From the NCBI GenBank assembly GCA_029265905.1, contig JAJUGR010000017.1:1-47877 (forward strand): 47,877 bases of DNA. The letters run 5' to 3'. This stretch comes from Sporomusaceae bacterium (lineage in GTDB: Bacteria; Bacillota; Negativicutes; Acidaminococcales; JAJUGR01). How positions within the stretch are numbered: position 1 is the first letter of the stretch; each line of letters starts with the position of its first letter. Both the position numbers and the translations under genes were made by a program. The notes beneath the pieces are model-generated. The model saw nothing but the letters and a program-made list of their open reading frames with translations, searched no databases and had not been told where the DNA came from. Shown piece by piece: positions 1-9,848 of the stretch.

Positions 1-2
1 AC

Positions 3-71
3 AGTTATCTGCTGATTTACGATGGCCCAAGCAACCGCATGCGCGGATCGCTCATGCGGCAAGGCGGGTAA
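3..71 (+). CDS. possible 3' end of a gene entering from the left (partial)
   Basis: Frame 3 is open from the window edge to a TAA at 69-71 and would encode a 22-residue C-terminus beginning SYLLIYDGPSNRMRG. Its composition looks protein-like, but a second frame is open as well (2-190, very Arg/Lys-rich), so the reading is uncertain. No family can be assigned from so few residues. A 15-base repeat element lies inside it. Confidence 0.3.
   Translation, partial: SYLLIYDGPSNRMRGSLMRQGG
50..64. repeat. 15-bp direct repeat, copy 1
   Basis: CGCTCATGCGGCAAG occurs here and again at 350-364, exactly 300 bp apart. Part of this copy lies in a small inverted repeat (CCGCATG 35-41 / CATGCGG 53-59). Confidence 0.6.
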
Positions 72-396
72 AATTCCCCACCCGCAGGGGTGAGGAAAAA
101 GTTTTGCAAAAGTGGGGAAAAACAGCTTGCAAAAAACACTTGATGGGGATTCTTGCTCAACGTGGGAAAGCAGTGTGTTGTTTTCCGGCATAATTCCTCC
201 TACAACTGCTGACTGTTTCTGAACTGCTGTAGAACTTCTCCGAAAAGGACTGGAAAACCTGCTTTTTACGCATGAATGGTGAAAAGCATGGGACATGGAA
301 GGTTTTTTCCTGGTTTCGTGGAAATGTGAGTAATAACAACTGTTCGGGCGCTCATGCGGCAAGCCCCGATTGGATAAACAGCAAAGGAGCGACAAC
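72..396. other. non-coding stretch before the DUF2079 gene
   Basis: There is no convincing gene here. The stretch holds a short GC-rich hairpin (CACCC/GGGTG around a GCAG loop, about 78-91), A-rich tracts and the second copy of the 15-bp repeat. I see no U tract that would make the hairpin an intrinsic terminator, and no clear promoter. A 60-codon minus-strand ORF (157-339) has low-complexity composition and no recognisable features. Confidence 0.4.
350..364. repeat. 15-bp direct repeat, copy 2
   Basis: This is an identical copy of the element at 50-64. Here it is flanked by GGGC and GCCC, which could pair around it. It lies just ahead of the Shine-Dalgarno of the DUF2079 gene. Confidence 0.6.
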
Positions 397-1890
397 ATGG
401 TTCGACTGGTAACAAATTTTATTGGCGGTGTCAGGCCCTGGTGGCTGGTCGCGGCCGGTTTCGCTGGTTACGTTCTGCTGTTTGGCAGTTACACCAGCAT
501 GACTTACTTGGCATTTCATACGAATACCTTCGATTTGGGTATTTTCACGCAAATTTTTGACTCCATGACGCAGCATGGCACCCAAAACACCACAATAGAG
601 CGAAATCGCGCACTCCCTCATTTCGCAATTCATATTTCGCCGGCTTTGTACTTGTTGGCTCCGTTATATTGGCTCTTTCCGACGCCGCTTACGTTGCTGC
701 TAAGTCAAACGGTCTTATTGGCTTCTGGCGCCTTCCCTCTGTATCGCCTTGCTTCAACCATGCTGAATGATGAATGGGCAGGGAGTTTTTTTGCGCTGGC
801 ATATTTGTTTTCCTTTGGCATCCACGGAGCGAACTTATATGACTTCCATGAAATTTCCTTGGCGGCGCCGTTCCTGCTATGGGCTTTTTATTATATTGAA
901 AGCAATAATAATAAAAGGTTATTGACATTGTTATTGCTTGCCTCGCTCATGGTGAAGGAAGAAATACCGGTTGCTGTTTTCTTTGTTGGCGTTTACATAC
1001 TGGCGGTCAAAAAACGGCATGCCCAAGGCGCATTGGTCGCCGGGCTGTCTTTGCTTTACTACTGGTTCGTTTCCGCTGTTGCCTTCCCATACTTCGGAGG
1101 AAGCCCGATGTATGACCGGTACGCCAATTTATTGCCGAATGGAGGCGGCGGCGGTGTTGAATTGATTCAAGCGGTGCTGCATAATCCGTCTGCACTATGG
1201 TGCGATTTGTTGTCGAACAGCAAGCTCGTCTTTTTAACCGGGTTCCTGCTGTGCTTTGCTTTTTTGCCGCTGTTCAGTATCGGCGGCTTGATTTTGCTTG
1301 TTCCGGTTCTTATTTTGAATGTTTTATCCAGTTATGCCTATCAGTATATGTTTGCAATGCACTACGCGGTCGTTTCGACGTGTTTATTGTTTTACGGGGT
1401 GTTGCTGTCGGTTCGGAAATTTCATCATAAGTTTTACCGGGTATTAAGCTGCCTCGTTTTAGCGACTTCCGTTTTTATTGGTCCGCAGCTAATGGGACAT
1501 GAAAAATTTTTTTTGATGGCAAGGGAGATGAATAACTCGCGACCAATTGACGAAGCGTTGCGCATGATCCCCGAAGCCGATTCCGTTTGGATCAGCAACC
1601 GGCTCGGTTCTCATTCGTCCGGACGAAACTCGGCCTATTTGTTTCCGGAACCGCTCGGGGACATTGATCATACAACATGGGTTGCGGTTGATCTGCGCGA
1701 TGAAGACAAGAGCCGATGGCCAGCCGCGAAAGAAGACTATTACAAACAGATCCGGCTTTTGCTGAACGACAATCAATATGGGGTGTACGCTTATTTGCCC
1801 GGCGTTTACTTACTATTCAGGCGGGACTATCCTGCTGAGGCCAATCCAACCGTTTTAACAGATATCACCCGCCTCGAACGACGCGAGTAA
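397..1890 (+). CDS. DUF2079 family polytopic membrane protein
   Basis: A 497-residue integral membrane protein with many hydrophobic segments through about residue 380 and a soluble C-terminal part. The N-terminal stretch with HTNTFDLGIFTQ resembles the conserved start of DUF2079 proteins, a family of predicted membrane proteins of unknown reaction that resemble GT-C-fold glycosyltransferases. ATG 397 is preferred to an upstream TTG at 370 because AAAGGAG (383-389) lies 7 bases before it. The gene converges on a second GT-C-like membrane gene with only 4 bases between the stops, so the two could act in related envelope glycan steps, but this is inference. No substrate can be named. Confidence 0.75.
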   Translation: MVRLVTNFIGGVRPWWLVAAGFAGYVLLFGSYTSMTYLAFHTNTFDLGIFTQIFDSMTQHGTQNTTIERNRALPHFAIHISPALYLLAPLYWLFPTPLTLLLSQTVLLASGAFPLYRLASTMLNDEWAGSFFALAYLFSFGIHGANLYDFHEISLAAPFLLWAFYYIESNNNKRLLTLLLLASLMVKEEIPVAVFFVGVYILAVKKRHAQGALVAGLSLLYYWFVSAVAFPYFGGSPMYDRYANLLPNGGGGGVELIQAVLHNPSALWCDLLSNSKLVFLTGFLLCFAFLPLFSIGGLILLVPVLILNVLSSYAYQYMFAMHYAVVSTCLLFYGVLLSVRKFHHKFYRVLSCLVLATSVFIGPQLMGHEKFFLMAREMNNSRPIDEALRMIPEADSVWISNRLGSHSSGRNSAYLFPEPLGDIDHTTWVAVDLRDEDKSRWPAAKEDYYKQIRLLLNDNQYGVYAYLPGVYLLFRRDYPAEANPTVLTDITRLERRE

Positions 1891-1894
1891 GCCG

Positions 1895-3064
1895 CTATTG
1901 CTTGTGCGGATGTTTCGCTCTTGCGACAATCATTGCCAGCACAAGCAGCAAAATGTACGGGCAGAGTTGAATTCCCGTTGCGTACACCAGCGCCGGACTA
2001 ATCACGGGAAGCGCCCACAGCAGCGCCAGTATCGCCAGCTCGAACGGATGATGGCCCCGCGACCAGCAGTCAAAGGAAAGCAGGGAAAAGGGCAGCGCAA
2101 GAATAGCCAGGTCGTACAGGCGGGAATAAGGCATGACGATAAACATGCCCACAACAATAACCGCGCTTTTCAACGCTGTCGAATCTGTTTTCCGCCACAC
2201 CCAGAGAGAAATAATTGTCACCGCTACATTCACGAGGCCTGTAGCGGCATACACGAATGGCAGGCTCCAGCCGGCCAAGCGAAGGGAGCTGTACAGGGAC
2301 GTTTGTGTAGCGCTGGTCGCTTCCCAGGCCGAACCGAGCAGCAGCGTGGAGGATGAATACAGGAAGGCGTTAAAAAACTGCTCCCACAAGGCAAAACCGA
2401 ATAAAAAAACGGAAATAACAGAGACGGCGGTTGCGAAGAGCGCGGCCCAAAGCAAAACGCGCCATTTTTTTGCCAGCAGGAGAAGCAGGAATGGAAAGAA
2501 AGCCATGTTAGGCTTGTAGGCCAACAGGCCGAACATGCATCCTGCTAGAACGGGTCTAACCTCAATAAAATACAGGCCAAATCCCAGAAATGCTGTTGTC
2601 AAATAGCCGTTTTGTCCCCAAATTAAATTCATAAGCACTCCGGGGTAGCCGCAGGCCAACAGTGCCGCTTGCCGACTGTCCGAGGCAAGCTTGTATATTG
2701 CGGAAAAACCCAAAGTGGCCGGCACGGCAAGCCAAATAAAAAGGAATAAATGGTAGGGGAGCGTTGCAAGCGGCGCCAACAAAAGCAAGAATGACGGCGG
2801 GTAGGCCCAGGTCATGGGCGCCGGTATTTTCTTGTCGACAACAGCCTCAACTTTCGTGCGAAGACTATCAATGTTGAAAGGCGAAGCGGGCGGCTGTTCG
2901 ACAGTCAAGCGGCCTGCCGAATAAAAAATTGCGGCATCAATGCCAAATGAAGTTTTAAGTTTTCCTCCGTTTTTGCCCTCAAGGACAAAAGAATAGGCAA
3001 ATATGCATATGTATATCAGCAAAAGACTTGCCGAAACAAATGCTAAAAAGTTTATCTTTTTCAT
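1895..3064 (-). CDS. GT87/DUF2029 family mannosyltransferase-like membrane protein
   Basis: A 389-residue polytopic membrane protein starting with a hydrophobic anchor. An early Asp-containing periplasmic-loop motif (GIDAAIFYSAGR, about 42-53), the WGQNGYLTTAFLG stretch (about 148-160) and the YKPNM motif (about 182) are typical of GT87 (DUF2029) polyprenyl-phosphate-sugar-dependent transferases. These are expected to add a hexose from a lipid donor on the outer face of the cytoplasmic membrane. AGAGGAAG lies 12 bases before the ATG, which is wide, so the start is moderately secure. It is convergent with the DUF2079 gene. Donor and acceptor are unknown. Confidence 0.75.
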   Translation of the reverse strand: MKKINFLAFVSASLLLIYICIFAYSFVLEGKNGGKLKTSFGIDAAIFYSAGRLTVEQPPASPFNIDSLRTKVEAVVDKKIPAPMTWAYPPSFLLLLAPLATLPYHLFLFIWLAVPATLGFSAIYKLASDSRQAALLACGYPGVLMNLIWGQNGYLTTAFLGFGLYFIEVRPVLAGCMFGLLAYKPNMAFFPFLLLLLAKKWRVLLWAALFATAVSVISVFLFGFALWEQFFNAFLYSSSTLLLGSAWEATSATQTSLYSSLRLAGWSLPFVYAATGLVNVAVTIISLWVWRKTDSTALKSAVIVVGMFIVMPYSRLYDLAILALPFSLLSFDCWSRGHHPFELAILALLWALPVISPALVYATGIQLCPYILLLVLAMIVARAKHPHKQ

Positions 3065-3210
3065 CAGGGCGTCCCACTTCCTCTCTTAAAATGAATGAGC
3101 CTGGATGGTTTCTGCGGTCCAATGACATACAGTTACTTCGCCTTAACGAAACGAAAACCTGCCAAGATGCAAAAAGGCAACGTGAAATCGACGCAAATGT
3201 GAAGGAGTGC

Positions 3211-3239
3211 TTTAGAATACTATTCTTCTAGTGTATAAT
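3211..3239 (+). promoter_or_regulatory. probable sigma-A promoter of the lspA operon
   Basis: TTTAGA (3211-3216) and a perfect TATAAT (3234-3239) are separated by 17 bases, ahead of the small ORF and lspA. Confidence 0.6.
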
Positions 3240-3276
3240 ATGACAATAAGTAATTATAGAGGGACGTGAATCGAAG

Positions 3277-3372
3277 GTGACCAATATTTCTGTCAAGATA
3301 GATGACAAAATAAGACAATCGCGTGCGGCAAAATGGGCTTCCGCGGAACGGTTTGCCACGGGGGTACGATGA
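3277..3372 (+). CDS. 31-residue leader-type ORF overlapping lspA
   Basis: A GTG at 3277 opens a 31-codon frame that ends at TGA 3370-3372, sharing ATGA with the lspA start at 3369. TAGAGGGA lies about 12 bases before the GTG. The peptide begins TNISVKIDDKIRQ, faintly like the N-terminus of RelB/DinJ-type antitoxins, but nothing follows that would make a complete protein. It may serve only to couple translation into lspA, or be a remnant of a truncated gene. It could also be chance. Confidence 0.35.
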   Translation: MTNISVKIDDKIRQSRAAKWASAERFATGVR

Positions 3373-3810
3373 TACGCATACTTTTTGTTGCAAGCACTGT
3401 CCTGGTCGCAGATCAGGCCACGAAATTTATTGTTCAGCACAGGATGTCGGAGGGCATGAGCATACCGGTAGTGCCGGAGTTTTTTCACTTGACATACATT
3501 CTGAATCCGGGCGCTGCTTTCGGCTTGTTTGTCGATCAACAATGGCTGTTTATTTTAGTGGCCTTGCTGCTAATCGGTTGTGTCGTCTGCTTATCGCGTG
3601 AGTTGTCGAAGCAACCGCCATTGCTTCGTTATGGCGCTGCCTTGCTGGTCGGCGGGGCTATCGGTAATCTGATTGACCGTGTTCGTCTTGGCAAAGTCGT
3701 CGATTTCTTCGATTTTCGCATCTGGCCTATTTTCAACGTGGCCGACATTGCCATTTGTGTTGGCGTTGGTTTGATTCTGCTGGCAATGTTTAAGGATCAG
3801 GGTGAAGTTG

Positions 3811-3818
<8 letters not shown>
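3369..3818 (+). CDS. lspA: lipoprotein signal peptidase (signal peptidase II)
   Basis: This is the aspartic protease that cleaves the signal peptide from diacylglyceryl-modified prolipoproteins in the cytoplasmic membrane. From ATG 3369 it has 149 residues, the usual size, with four transmembrane segments. Family motifs are visible: NPGAAFG (46-52), GNLIDR (99-104), VVDFFDF with catalytic-type Asp112, and NVAD with Asp126. An ATG 36 bases upstream (3333) is in frame but would add a non-conserved tail. The chosen start overlaps the stop of the 31-codon ORF, and the Shine-Dalgarno is only a G-rich run, which favours translational coupling. lspA-rluD-pyrR is a common Firmicute order. Confidence 0.95.
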
Positions 3819-5323
<1,505 letters not shown>

Positions 5324-5360
5324 TAGGCGTTAGAATCATGCGTGCAGGGAGGGGTTGTTC

Positions 5361-6137
5361 ATGCAAGGCAAGTTTGCCGACGAACATGCTGTACAGTATC
5401 ATATCGGACTCGCGAGAAATATGCTGGCCGGGGCGACGTTGGCCCTTTTGCCGGGCGATCCCGGACGCGTCATGGATTTGGCGGCGGCGGTAGGTGATGC
5501 CAGTCCCCTGGCTTTTCATCGGGAATATAAAAGCGCGCTCGCGCGGGTAAACGGAACGAACGTGCTGGTTATGTCGACCGGAATGGGAGGACCGTCAGTT
5601 GCCATTGGTCTGGAGGAGTTGGCGCGGCTTGGCGTGCGACAATTCATTCGGGTCGGCACGACCGGGGCGATCCAACCGGAAATAGCGCTGGGCGATTTAA
5701 TTATCAATGAGGCGGCGGTCCGGTTGGATGGGGCTTCGACGCACTATGCACCCTTGCCATTTCCTGCCGTGGCGGATCATGCGCTGACGGGCGTCTTGCT
5801 GCAGGCCGCGCGGGAGTTGGGGGTGCCGCATCACCTAGGAATAGCCGCATCCACTGATACGTTTTGGCCTGGACAAGAACGGTATGACAGTTTTACCGGC
5901 TATGTACCACGCAAGTTTCAAGGGTCTATGGCTGAGTGGCAGGCCTTGGGCGTGTTGAACTATGAGATGGAAACGGCAACCCTGTTTACCGTGGCGCGAG
6001 CCATGCGCGTGCAAGCCGCCGCTATTTGCGGTGTGGTCGCGCAGCGTGTTGAGACAGAAGGTGTGGCGTCGCAAGCTGTGTATAAATTAGCTGAAGCCCG
6101 CTTCCAGCAAGTTGTCAAGCGGATTTTGGCAAATTAG
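5361..6137 (+). CDS. udp: uridine phosphorylase (nucleoside phosphorylase family)
   Basis: Likely converts uridine and phosphate to uracil and ribose-1-phosphate in the cytoplasm. The 258-residue protein shows PNP/UDP-phosphorylase family signatures: LLPGDPGRV near residue 33, MSTGMGGPS around 75, FIRVGTTGAIQ around 100, and the ribose-binding NYEMETATLF stretch around 196. A strong GGGAGGGG lies 6 bases before ATG 5361; the TTG at 5355 is too close to it. It is last in the lspA-rluD-pyrR run. Specificity for uridine over purine nucleosides is inferred from overall similarity and from the pyrR neighbour. Confidence 0.85.
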   Translation: MQGKFADEHAVQYHIGLARNMLAGATLALLPGDPGRVMDLAAAVGDASPLAFHREYKSALARVNGTNVLVMSTGMGGPSVAIGLEELARLGVRQFIRVGTTGAIQPEIALGDLIINEAAVRLDGASTHYAPLPFPAVADHALTGVLLQAARELGVPHHLGIAASTDTFWPGQERYDSFTGYVPRKFQGSMAEWQALGVLNYEMETATLFTVARAMRVQAAAICGVVAQRVETEGVASQAVYKLAEARFQQVVKRILAN

Positions 6138-6464
6138 CCGCGGTTTGAAACAAAAATCGGTGAATAGAAGCAAAAAAAGCAACGAATGTAAAAATGAAAG
6201 TAAAATGCATGTAAAAACAGTTTAATAGACCCTCTATAGTATTGTATTGTCAGACAAATTACGATAGAATTAAGTCATAAAAGAATATCGTTTTTCCATG
6301 GACGAACGTTGGTGGTCAGATAATACATAACAAACTTTATGGTGTGTGTGGCTTTTTGCTCCTGGTGTTCATGGGTGTTTAGGGCGGAATCCGGTCGTCT
6401 ATGGCGAAATGGATTCTGCTCTTATGTTTTTTAGTTGTTAAGTTCTTGAGAGGGGGAATGAATT
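6138..6464. other. AT-rich regulatory region upstream of the Tad operon
   Basis: No gene is present in these 327 bases. The first half is A-rich; one weak sigma-A-like promoter can be seen (6242-6270), leaving a leader of nearly 200 bases before cpaB. I looked for a c-di-GMP (GEMM) riboswitch and for a sigma-54 -24/-12 element and found neither. Confidence 0.5.
6242..6270 (+). promoter_or_regulatory. candidate promoter of the Tad operon
   Basis: TTGTAT (6242-6247) and TAGAAT (6265-6270) are 17 bases apart. The -35 is weak and the assignment tentative. Confidence 0.35.
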
Positions 6465-7376
6465 GTGCCTAGATTGTCGATGAAACTAGCAGTAGGAATT
6501 GCGGTGATACTCAGTATCGTGGTGGCAGGAATGGTGTATGCGTATCTGCGCGATGTGGCAACCGCAAAACAAAAAGATTTGCGGCCGGTCGTGGTTGTCG
6601 CGCAAAATGTTGCGCCCAAGACTATTCTGACCAAGGAAATGTTGAAACAAGAGAATGTGCCATCAATTTATGTGCAGCCGGGGGCAATTGACAAGATTAA
6701 TACGGCTGTCGGCGTTATGGTGAAAGAGCAATTGATGGCTGGCGAACAAGTAGTAAAACATCGGTTGCTGTTGGATACCAAGGGTGATGGACTGGCTTTT
6801 CAACTGCCGCCCGGCATGCGGGCCTACACTGTTGGCGTAAATGAAACATCTGGCGGGGCGGGCTTCATTCGGCCGGGAGACAAGGTGGACGTGTTGGCGA
6901 CTTATGACAAATCTATCACTGGTGAATATACTAGTCATTTAGTCCTGCAGGATATAACGGTGCTGGCATTGAATCGTAGTGATGTGCAGCCCGCGCCAGT
7001 CGCCGCCGGCGATGCCAAGGGGCCGGCGAAGAGCAGCGCTGCAACGGACAACAAGTTGACCTCGGTTACGTTGGCCATCACGCCGGAAGATGCGGCTAAA
7101 ATGGCTTTGGCCGAGGACCGCGGGCGGATCCGCTTGGCCTTGCGGCCTTTCGCAACGGAAGCAATGCCGATTATGCCGGTTCGCGCCATGACCCCTAGAG
7201 ATTTGGTGGGCTACCTCTACCGGGCACCGCAAAGCAGTACGCCTCCGGTCTCAGCTGTTAACTACATGCCGATGGAATACCGCATGAGCGCTCCAGTTTC
7301 CGCCCCTGTGGTCAGCAGCGGCAATTCGGTGGAAGTAGTGCGGGGAACGTCGATTGAAAAAGTAGCAGTGAAGTAG
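6465..7376 (+). CDS. cpaB: Flp pilus assembly protein CpaB/RcpC
   Basis: A periplasmic/inner-membrane component of the Tad secretion machine that is thought to contact the secretin. It starts with GTG after AGAGGGGG at 8 bases. The 303 residues comprise one N-terminal membrane anchor (about 6-26), a SAF-like domain (about 43-105) and the CpaB/RcpC domain, with PGMRAYTVGVNETSGGAGFIRPGDKVDVLATYD as family landmarks split around residues 120-150. The C-terminal 60 residues are Pro/Ser-rich and not obviously conserved. It is the first gene of the Tad operon. CpaB is usually found with an RcpA/CpaC secretin, as here. Confidence 0.9.
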   Translation: MPRLSMKLAVGIAVILSIVVAGMVYAYLRDVATAKQKDLRPVVVVAQNVAPKTILTKEMLKQENVPSIYVQPGAIDKINTAVGVMVKEQLMAGEQVVKHRLLLDTKGDGLAFQLPPGMRAYTVGVNETSGGAGFIRPGDKVDVLATYDKSITGEYTSHLVLQDITVLALNRSDVQPAPVAAGDAKGPAKSSAATDNKLTSVTLAITPEDAAKMALAEDRGRIRLALRPFATEAMPIMPVRAMTPRDLVGYLYRAPQSSTPPVSAVNYMPMEYRMSAPVSAPVVSSGNSVEVVRGTSIEKVAVK

Positions 7377-7419
7377 CAGAAATGAAGTTATCTAAAATCC
7401 AACGAAAGCGGGTGATTGT

Positions 7420-8649
7420 GTGAATACATATCGGCGTGGGTGGAAGCAGTTAATGCTGGTGTTGGTTGTTATTTTGTTGGCTGTTTGGAGCCTGCCTGTT
7501 CTGGCGGCTAGCGATCCGATTCGTCTCAGTGTTAGCGAGTCAAAATCCATTTCGTTTAACAACATTGAGCGCGTTGCCGTAGCAAATCCGGCTATTGCAG
7601 ACGTGGTTGTCTTGTCGGGCAACAGTTTGTTGATTGTCGGGAAATCGCCGGGGGCGACGAGCCTTCACGTCTGGTCGGATGGCGAACGGTACCCGTATAC
7701 GCTTGAAGTGGTCTCGGCGGATGAGACTGTCGCGGCGCAAATCAGGGATATTTTAGGGTACCCCGGCATTAAGGTGAGCAAGGTCGGCAAGACGATTATT
7801 TTGGAAGGCACGGTGCGCGACCAGTATCAGCGGGAACGCGCTGAAAAAGTTGGCGGCGCTTACGGGGATAAGGTAGTTAACCTGTTGGAAATCAGTCGGC
7901 CTGTGCAAGTGAAAATGGAAGCCAAAATTGTTGAGATTAGCAAAGAGAAAACGAGCGATTTGGGGATCGTTTGGGGCAATAGCGTAACAGCTCCAGGCAG
8001 CTTTCTCTTCGGGCAAGGGGGACCAATCTATGGCGACAAGGATGTTGGCTACAGGATTCGCAACAGCTTAGACCCAACTGCTTTCAATAAAGCAGGTACG
8101 TATAGTCCGATTAATGCGCAACTGAACCTTTTGATCACCAATGGTGCCGCGAAACTGTTGTCTCAGCCCAACATGGTGACGTTGAGCGGTGAAAAAGCCA
8201 ACATTTTAGTTGGCGGCGAAATTCCTGTTCCCACCAGCAATGACAACGGCGAAATCGATATTGAGTGGAAAGAATATGGTATTAAACTGGAAGTGCTGCC
8301 GGAAGTCAGCCAGGAAGGTTTAATTAAAAGCAAGATTAAAGCGGAGGTAAGCACGCTTGATTTCGCATCAGGATTGGCAATCAGCCTTGGCAATAACCTG
8401 GTTATCCCACCGCTTAAAACACGTAAGGCTGAAAGCACAATTGGTGTTTTTTCAGGGGAAACGATGGCGATAGGTGGTTTGTTGGCATCAGAAGAGACCA
8501 AGAGCGTAACCAAAGTTCCACTTTTGTCCAGCATCCCCGTATTAGGCCATTTATTTAAAAGCACATCGTTCAGCCGTGGTGAAACAGAAGTTGTTATTCT
8601 GATTACTGCCACAGTGGTTCAGGATGCGGGTGTGAAACCGGAGGGATGA
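7420..8649 (+). CDS. cpaC: Tad-system outer-membrane secretin (CpaC/RcpA family)
   Basis: It would form the outer-membrane channel through which the Flp pilus passes. The 409-residue protein has a signal peptide (cleavage probably after VLAA, about 30), an N-terminal pilus-assembly domain (about 34-100), a BON-like segment (about 100-150) and the C-terminal secretin domain, with the typical LITNGAAKLLSQPNM, VGGEIPVP and GETMAIGGLL motifs. GTG 7420 follows GGTGATT. The stop shares bases with the next frame. Presence of a secretin is direct evidence that this Firmicute has an outer membrane, since monoderm Tad loci lack it. Confidence 0.9.
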   Translation: MNTYRRGWKQLMLVLVVILLAVWSLPVLAASDPIRLSVSESKSISFNNIERVAVANPAIADVVVLSGNSLLIVGKSPGATSLHVWSDGERYPYTLEVVSADETVAAQIRDILGYPGIKVSKVGKTIILEGTVRDQYQRERAEKVGGAYGDKVVNLLEISRPVQVKMEAKIVEISKEKTSDLGIVWGNSVTAPGSFLFGQGGPIYGDKDVGYRIRNSLDPTAFNKAGTYSPINAQLNLLITNGAAKLLSQPNMVTLSGEKANILVGGEIPVPTSNDNGEIDIEWKEYGIKLEVLPEVSQEGLIKSKIKAEVSTLDFASGLAISLGNNLVIPPLKTRKAESTIGVFSGETMAIGGLLASEETKSVTKVPLLSSIPVLGHLFKSTSFSRGETEVVILITATVVQDAGVKPEG

Positions 8650-8651
8650 TC

Positions 8652-9815
8652 GTGCAGACAAAAAGAATCGGCTTGCTAGGGCAAGACAAAGTGCTAAAAG
8701 AGCAGCTGGAGGCTTTGGTCGCGTTTACGGAATGGGGATTTTCCTGGGAGCGGACACTGCAAATCGGCGCAGAAAGCTGCGATGTTTTGCTAGTGGGAGA
8801 AGATTTTTGGACCTCATCCTCAGCGGGGCAACTGAGCGAATGGCGCAAGCGGTTTCCGGCAGTACAGATCGTGCTGCTGTCGGCGCTCAGCAGGCGGCAG
8901 GAAATGCAGCGGCTGCTTCGCACGTATGCCGACGACTATTTGATTTTGCCGCTTGACAAGGATGAAATGATCAGCGTGTTGCAAAAATGCGAAGAACGGA
9001 TCAGACAGGCAACCAATCAGAACACGACCAAAGGGAGGACTGTGGTCTGCTTCAGCCCATTAGGGCGCAGCGGCAAAACCAGCTTGGCCGTTAACCTGGC
9101 GGTAGCCCTAGGGGAAACGGATGAGCGGGGAGTCGTGCTGCTGGACCTGGCAGCGCCCTTCGGGGATGTGGCGCCGGCGACCGGGGCAACTGGTGAGTGC
9201 GTCGAAACGCTGGCTTCTGCTGCGGTGGGCAACCAAAACATCATCTGGCGGGAATATCTGGCGCGTTTCAACGAGTATCCGGTGTGGGTTGCCCCGGCTT
9301 CCGACATGATCATCGAACGGGACAAGCTAGGCTATGACAGGATGGCGGCGTTTATTAAGTTGCTGGAAGAGCAATTTGCGTTTGTGATTATTGACACTGC
9401 GCCAGAATTTCGCGACACGATCATAGCTGCATTGGACACGGCGGATACGATTTTATTGTTGGCGGTGCTCGAGCAGGTGCCGAGCGTGAAAAACATCAAG
9501 GTCTGCTTGGAGATTTTCCGGTCGCTCGGCTATGACGATGAAAAAGTGCGCTTGGTTTTAAATCGGGCAACGGCCAAATACAACCTGCAGGTGCAGGATG
9601 TGGAGAAAAATCTCAAGTATCCGATCGTTCGGCGACTGCCTAATGACTTTTCTTTAGTGCGGCGGTCGTTGGCAAACAAGATGCCTTTTGTAAAAAGCGA
9701 CTCGCATTCAAGTCTGGCGAAAGAAGTTGTTGGCTTGGCGGAAGCGGTGCGCACCGGATCATGGGAGCAAGAACAGCGTTCGGAGTGGAAGAGATTTACC
9801 AAATGGTTTTCCTGA
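8652..9815 (+). CDS. CpaE/TadZ-like protein 1: pseudo-receiver plus MinD-type ATPase
   Basis: The first of three consecutive CpaE-like genes. Residues 1-115 fold like a response-regulator receiver but lack its chemistry: the phospho-acceptor position in DVLLVGED is Gly, and the conserved Lys before Pro (LILPLD) is Leu. The MinD/ParA-like domain has a P-loop SPLGRSGKTS (about 135-144) that keeps the Walker Lys but has lost the deviant signature Lys at its start. CpaE/TadZ proteins localise the Tad machine at the cell pole. GTG 8652 is preferred to ATG 8646 because GGAGGG lies 6 bases before it and directly abuts the ATG. 387 residues. Confidence 0.85.
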   Translation: MQTKRIGLLGQDKVLKEQLEALVAFTEWGFSWERTLQIGAESCDVLLVGEDFWTSSSAGQLSEWRKRFPAVQIVLLSALSRRQEMQRLLRTYADDYLILPLDKDEMISVLQKCEERIRQATNQNTTKGRTVVCFSPLGRSGKTSLAVNLAVALGETDERGVVLLDLAAPFGDVAPATGATGECVETLASAAVGNQNIIWREYLARFNEYPVWVAPASDMIIERDKLGYDRMAAFIKLLEEQFAFVIIDTAPEFRDTIIAALDTADTILLLAVLEQVPSVKNIKVCLEIFRSLGYDDEKVRLVLNRATAKYNLQVQDVEKNLKYPIVRRLPNDFSLVRRSLANKMPFVKSDSHSSLAKEVVGLAEAVRTGSWEQEQRSEWKRFTKWFS

Positions 9816-9848
9816 CGATCCGGGAAAGCACGGCAAGGAGTGAGCTAG

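Noticed and set aside
2-190. Open frame 2 at the left edge
   Set aside because: It is extremely Arg/Lys-rich, contains the hairpin region, and lacks a coherent hydrophobic pattern. Frame 3 (3-71) reads more like protein.
5324-5360. Possible PyrR-dependent attenuator between pyrR and udp
   Set aside because: The gap is only 37 bases, without a hairpin or U tract.
6138-6464. Possible c-di-GMP riboswitch or sigma-54 promoter before the Tad operon
   Set aside because: The GEMM core sequences and tetraloop-receptor pattern are not present; the GG/GC elements found have wrong spacing for sigma-54.
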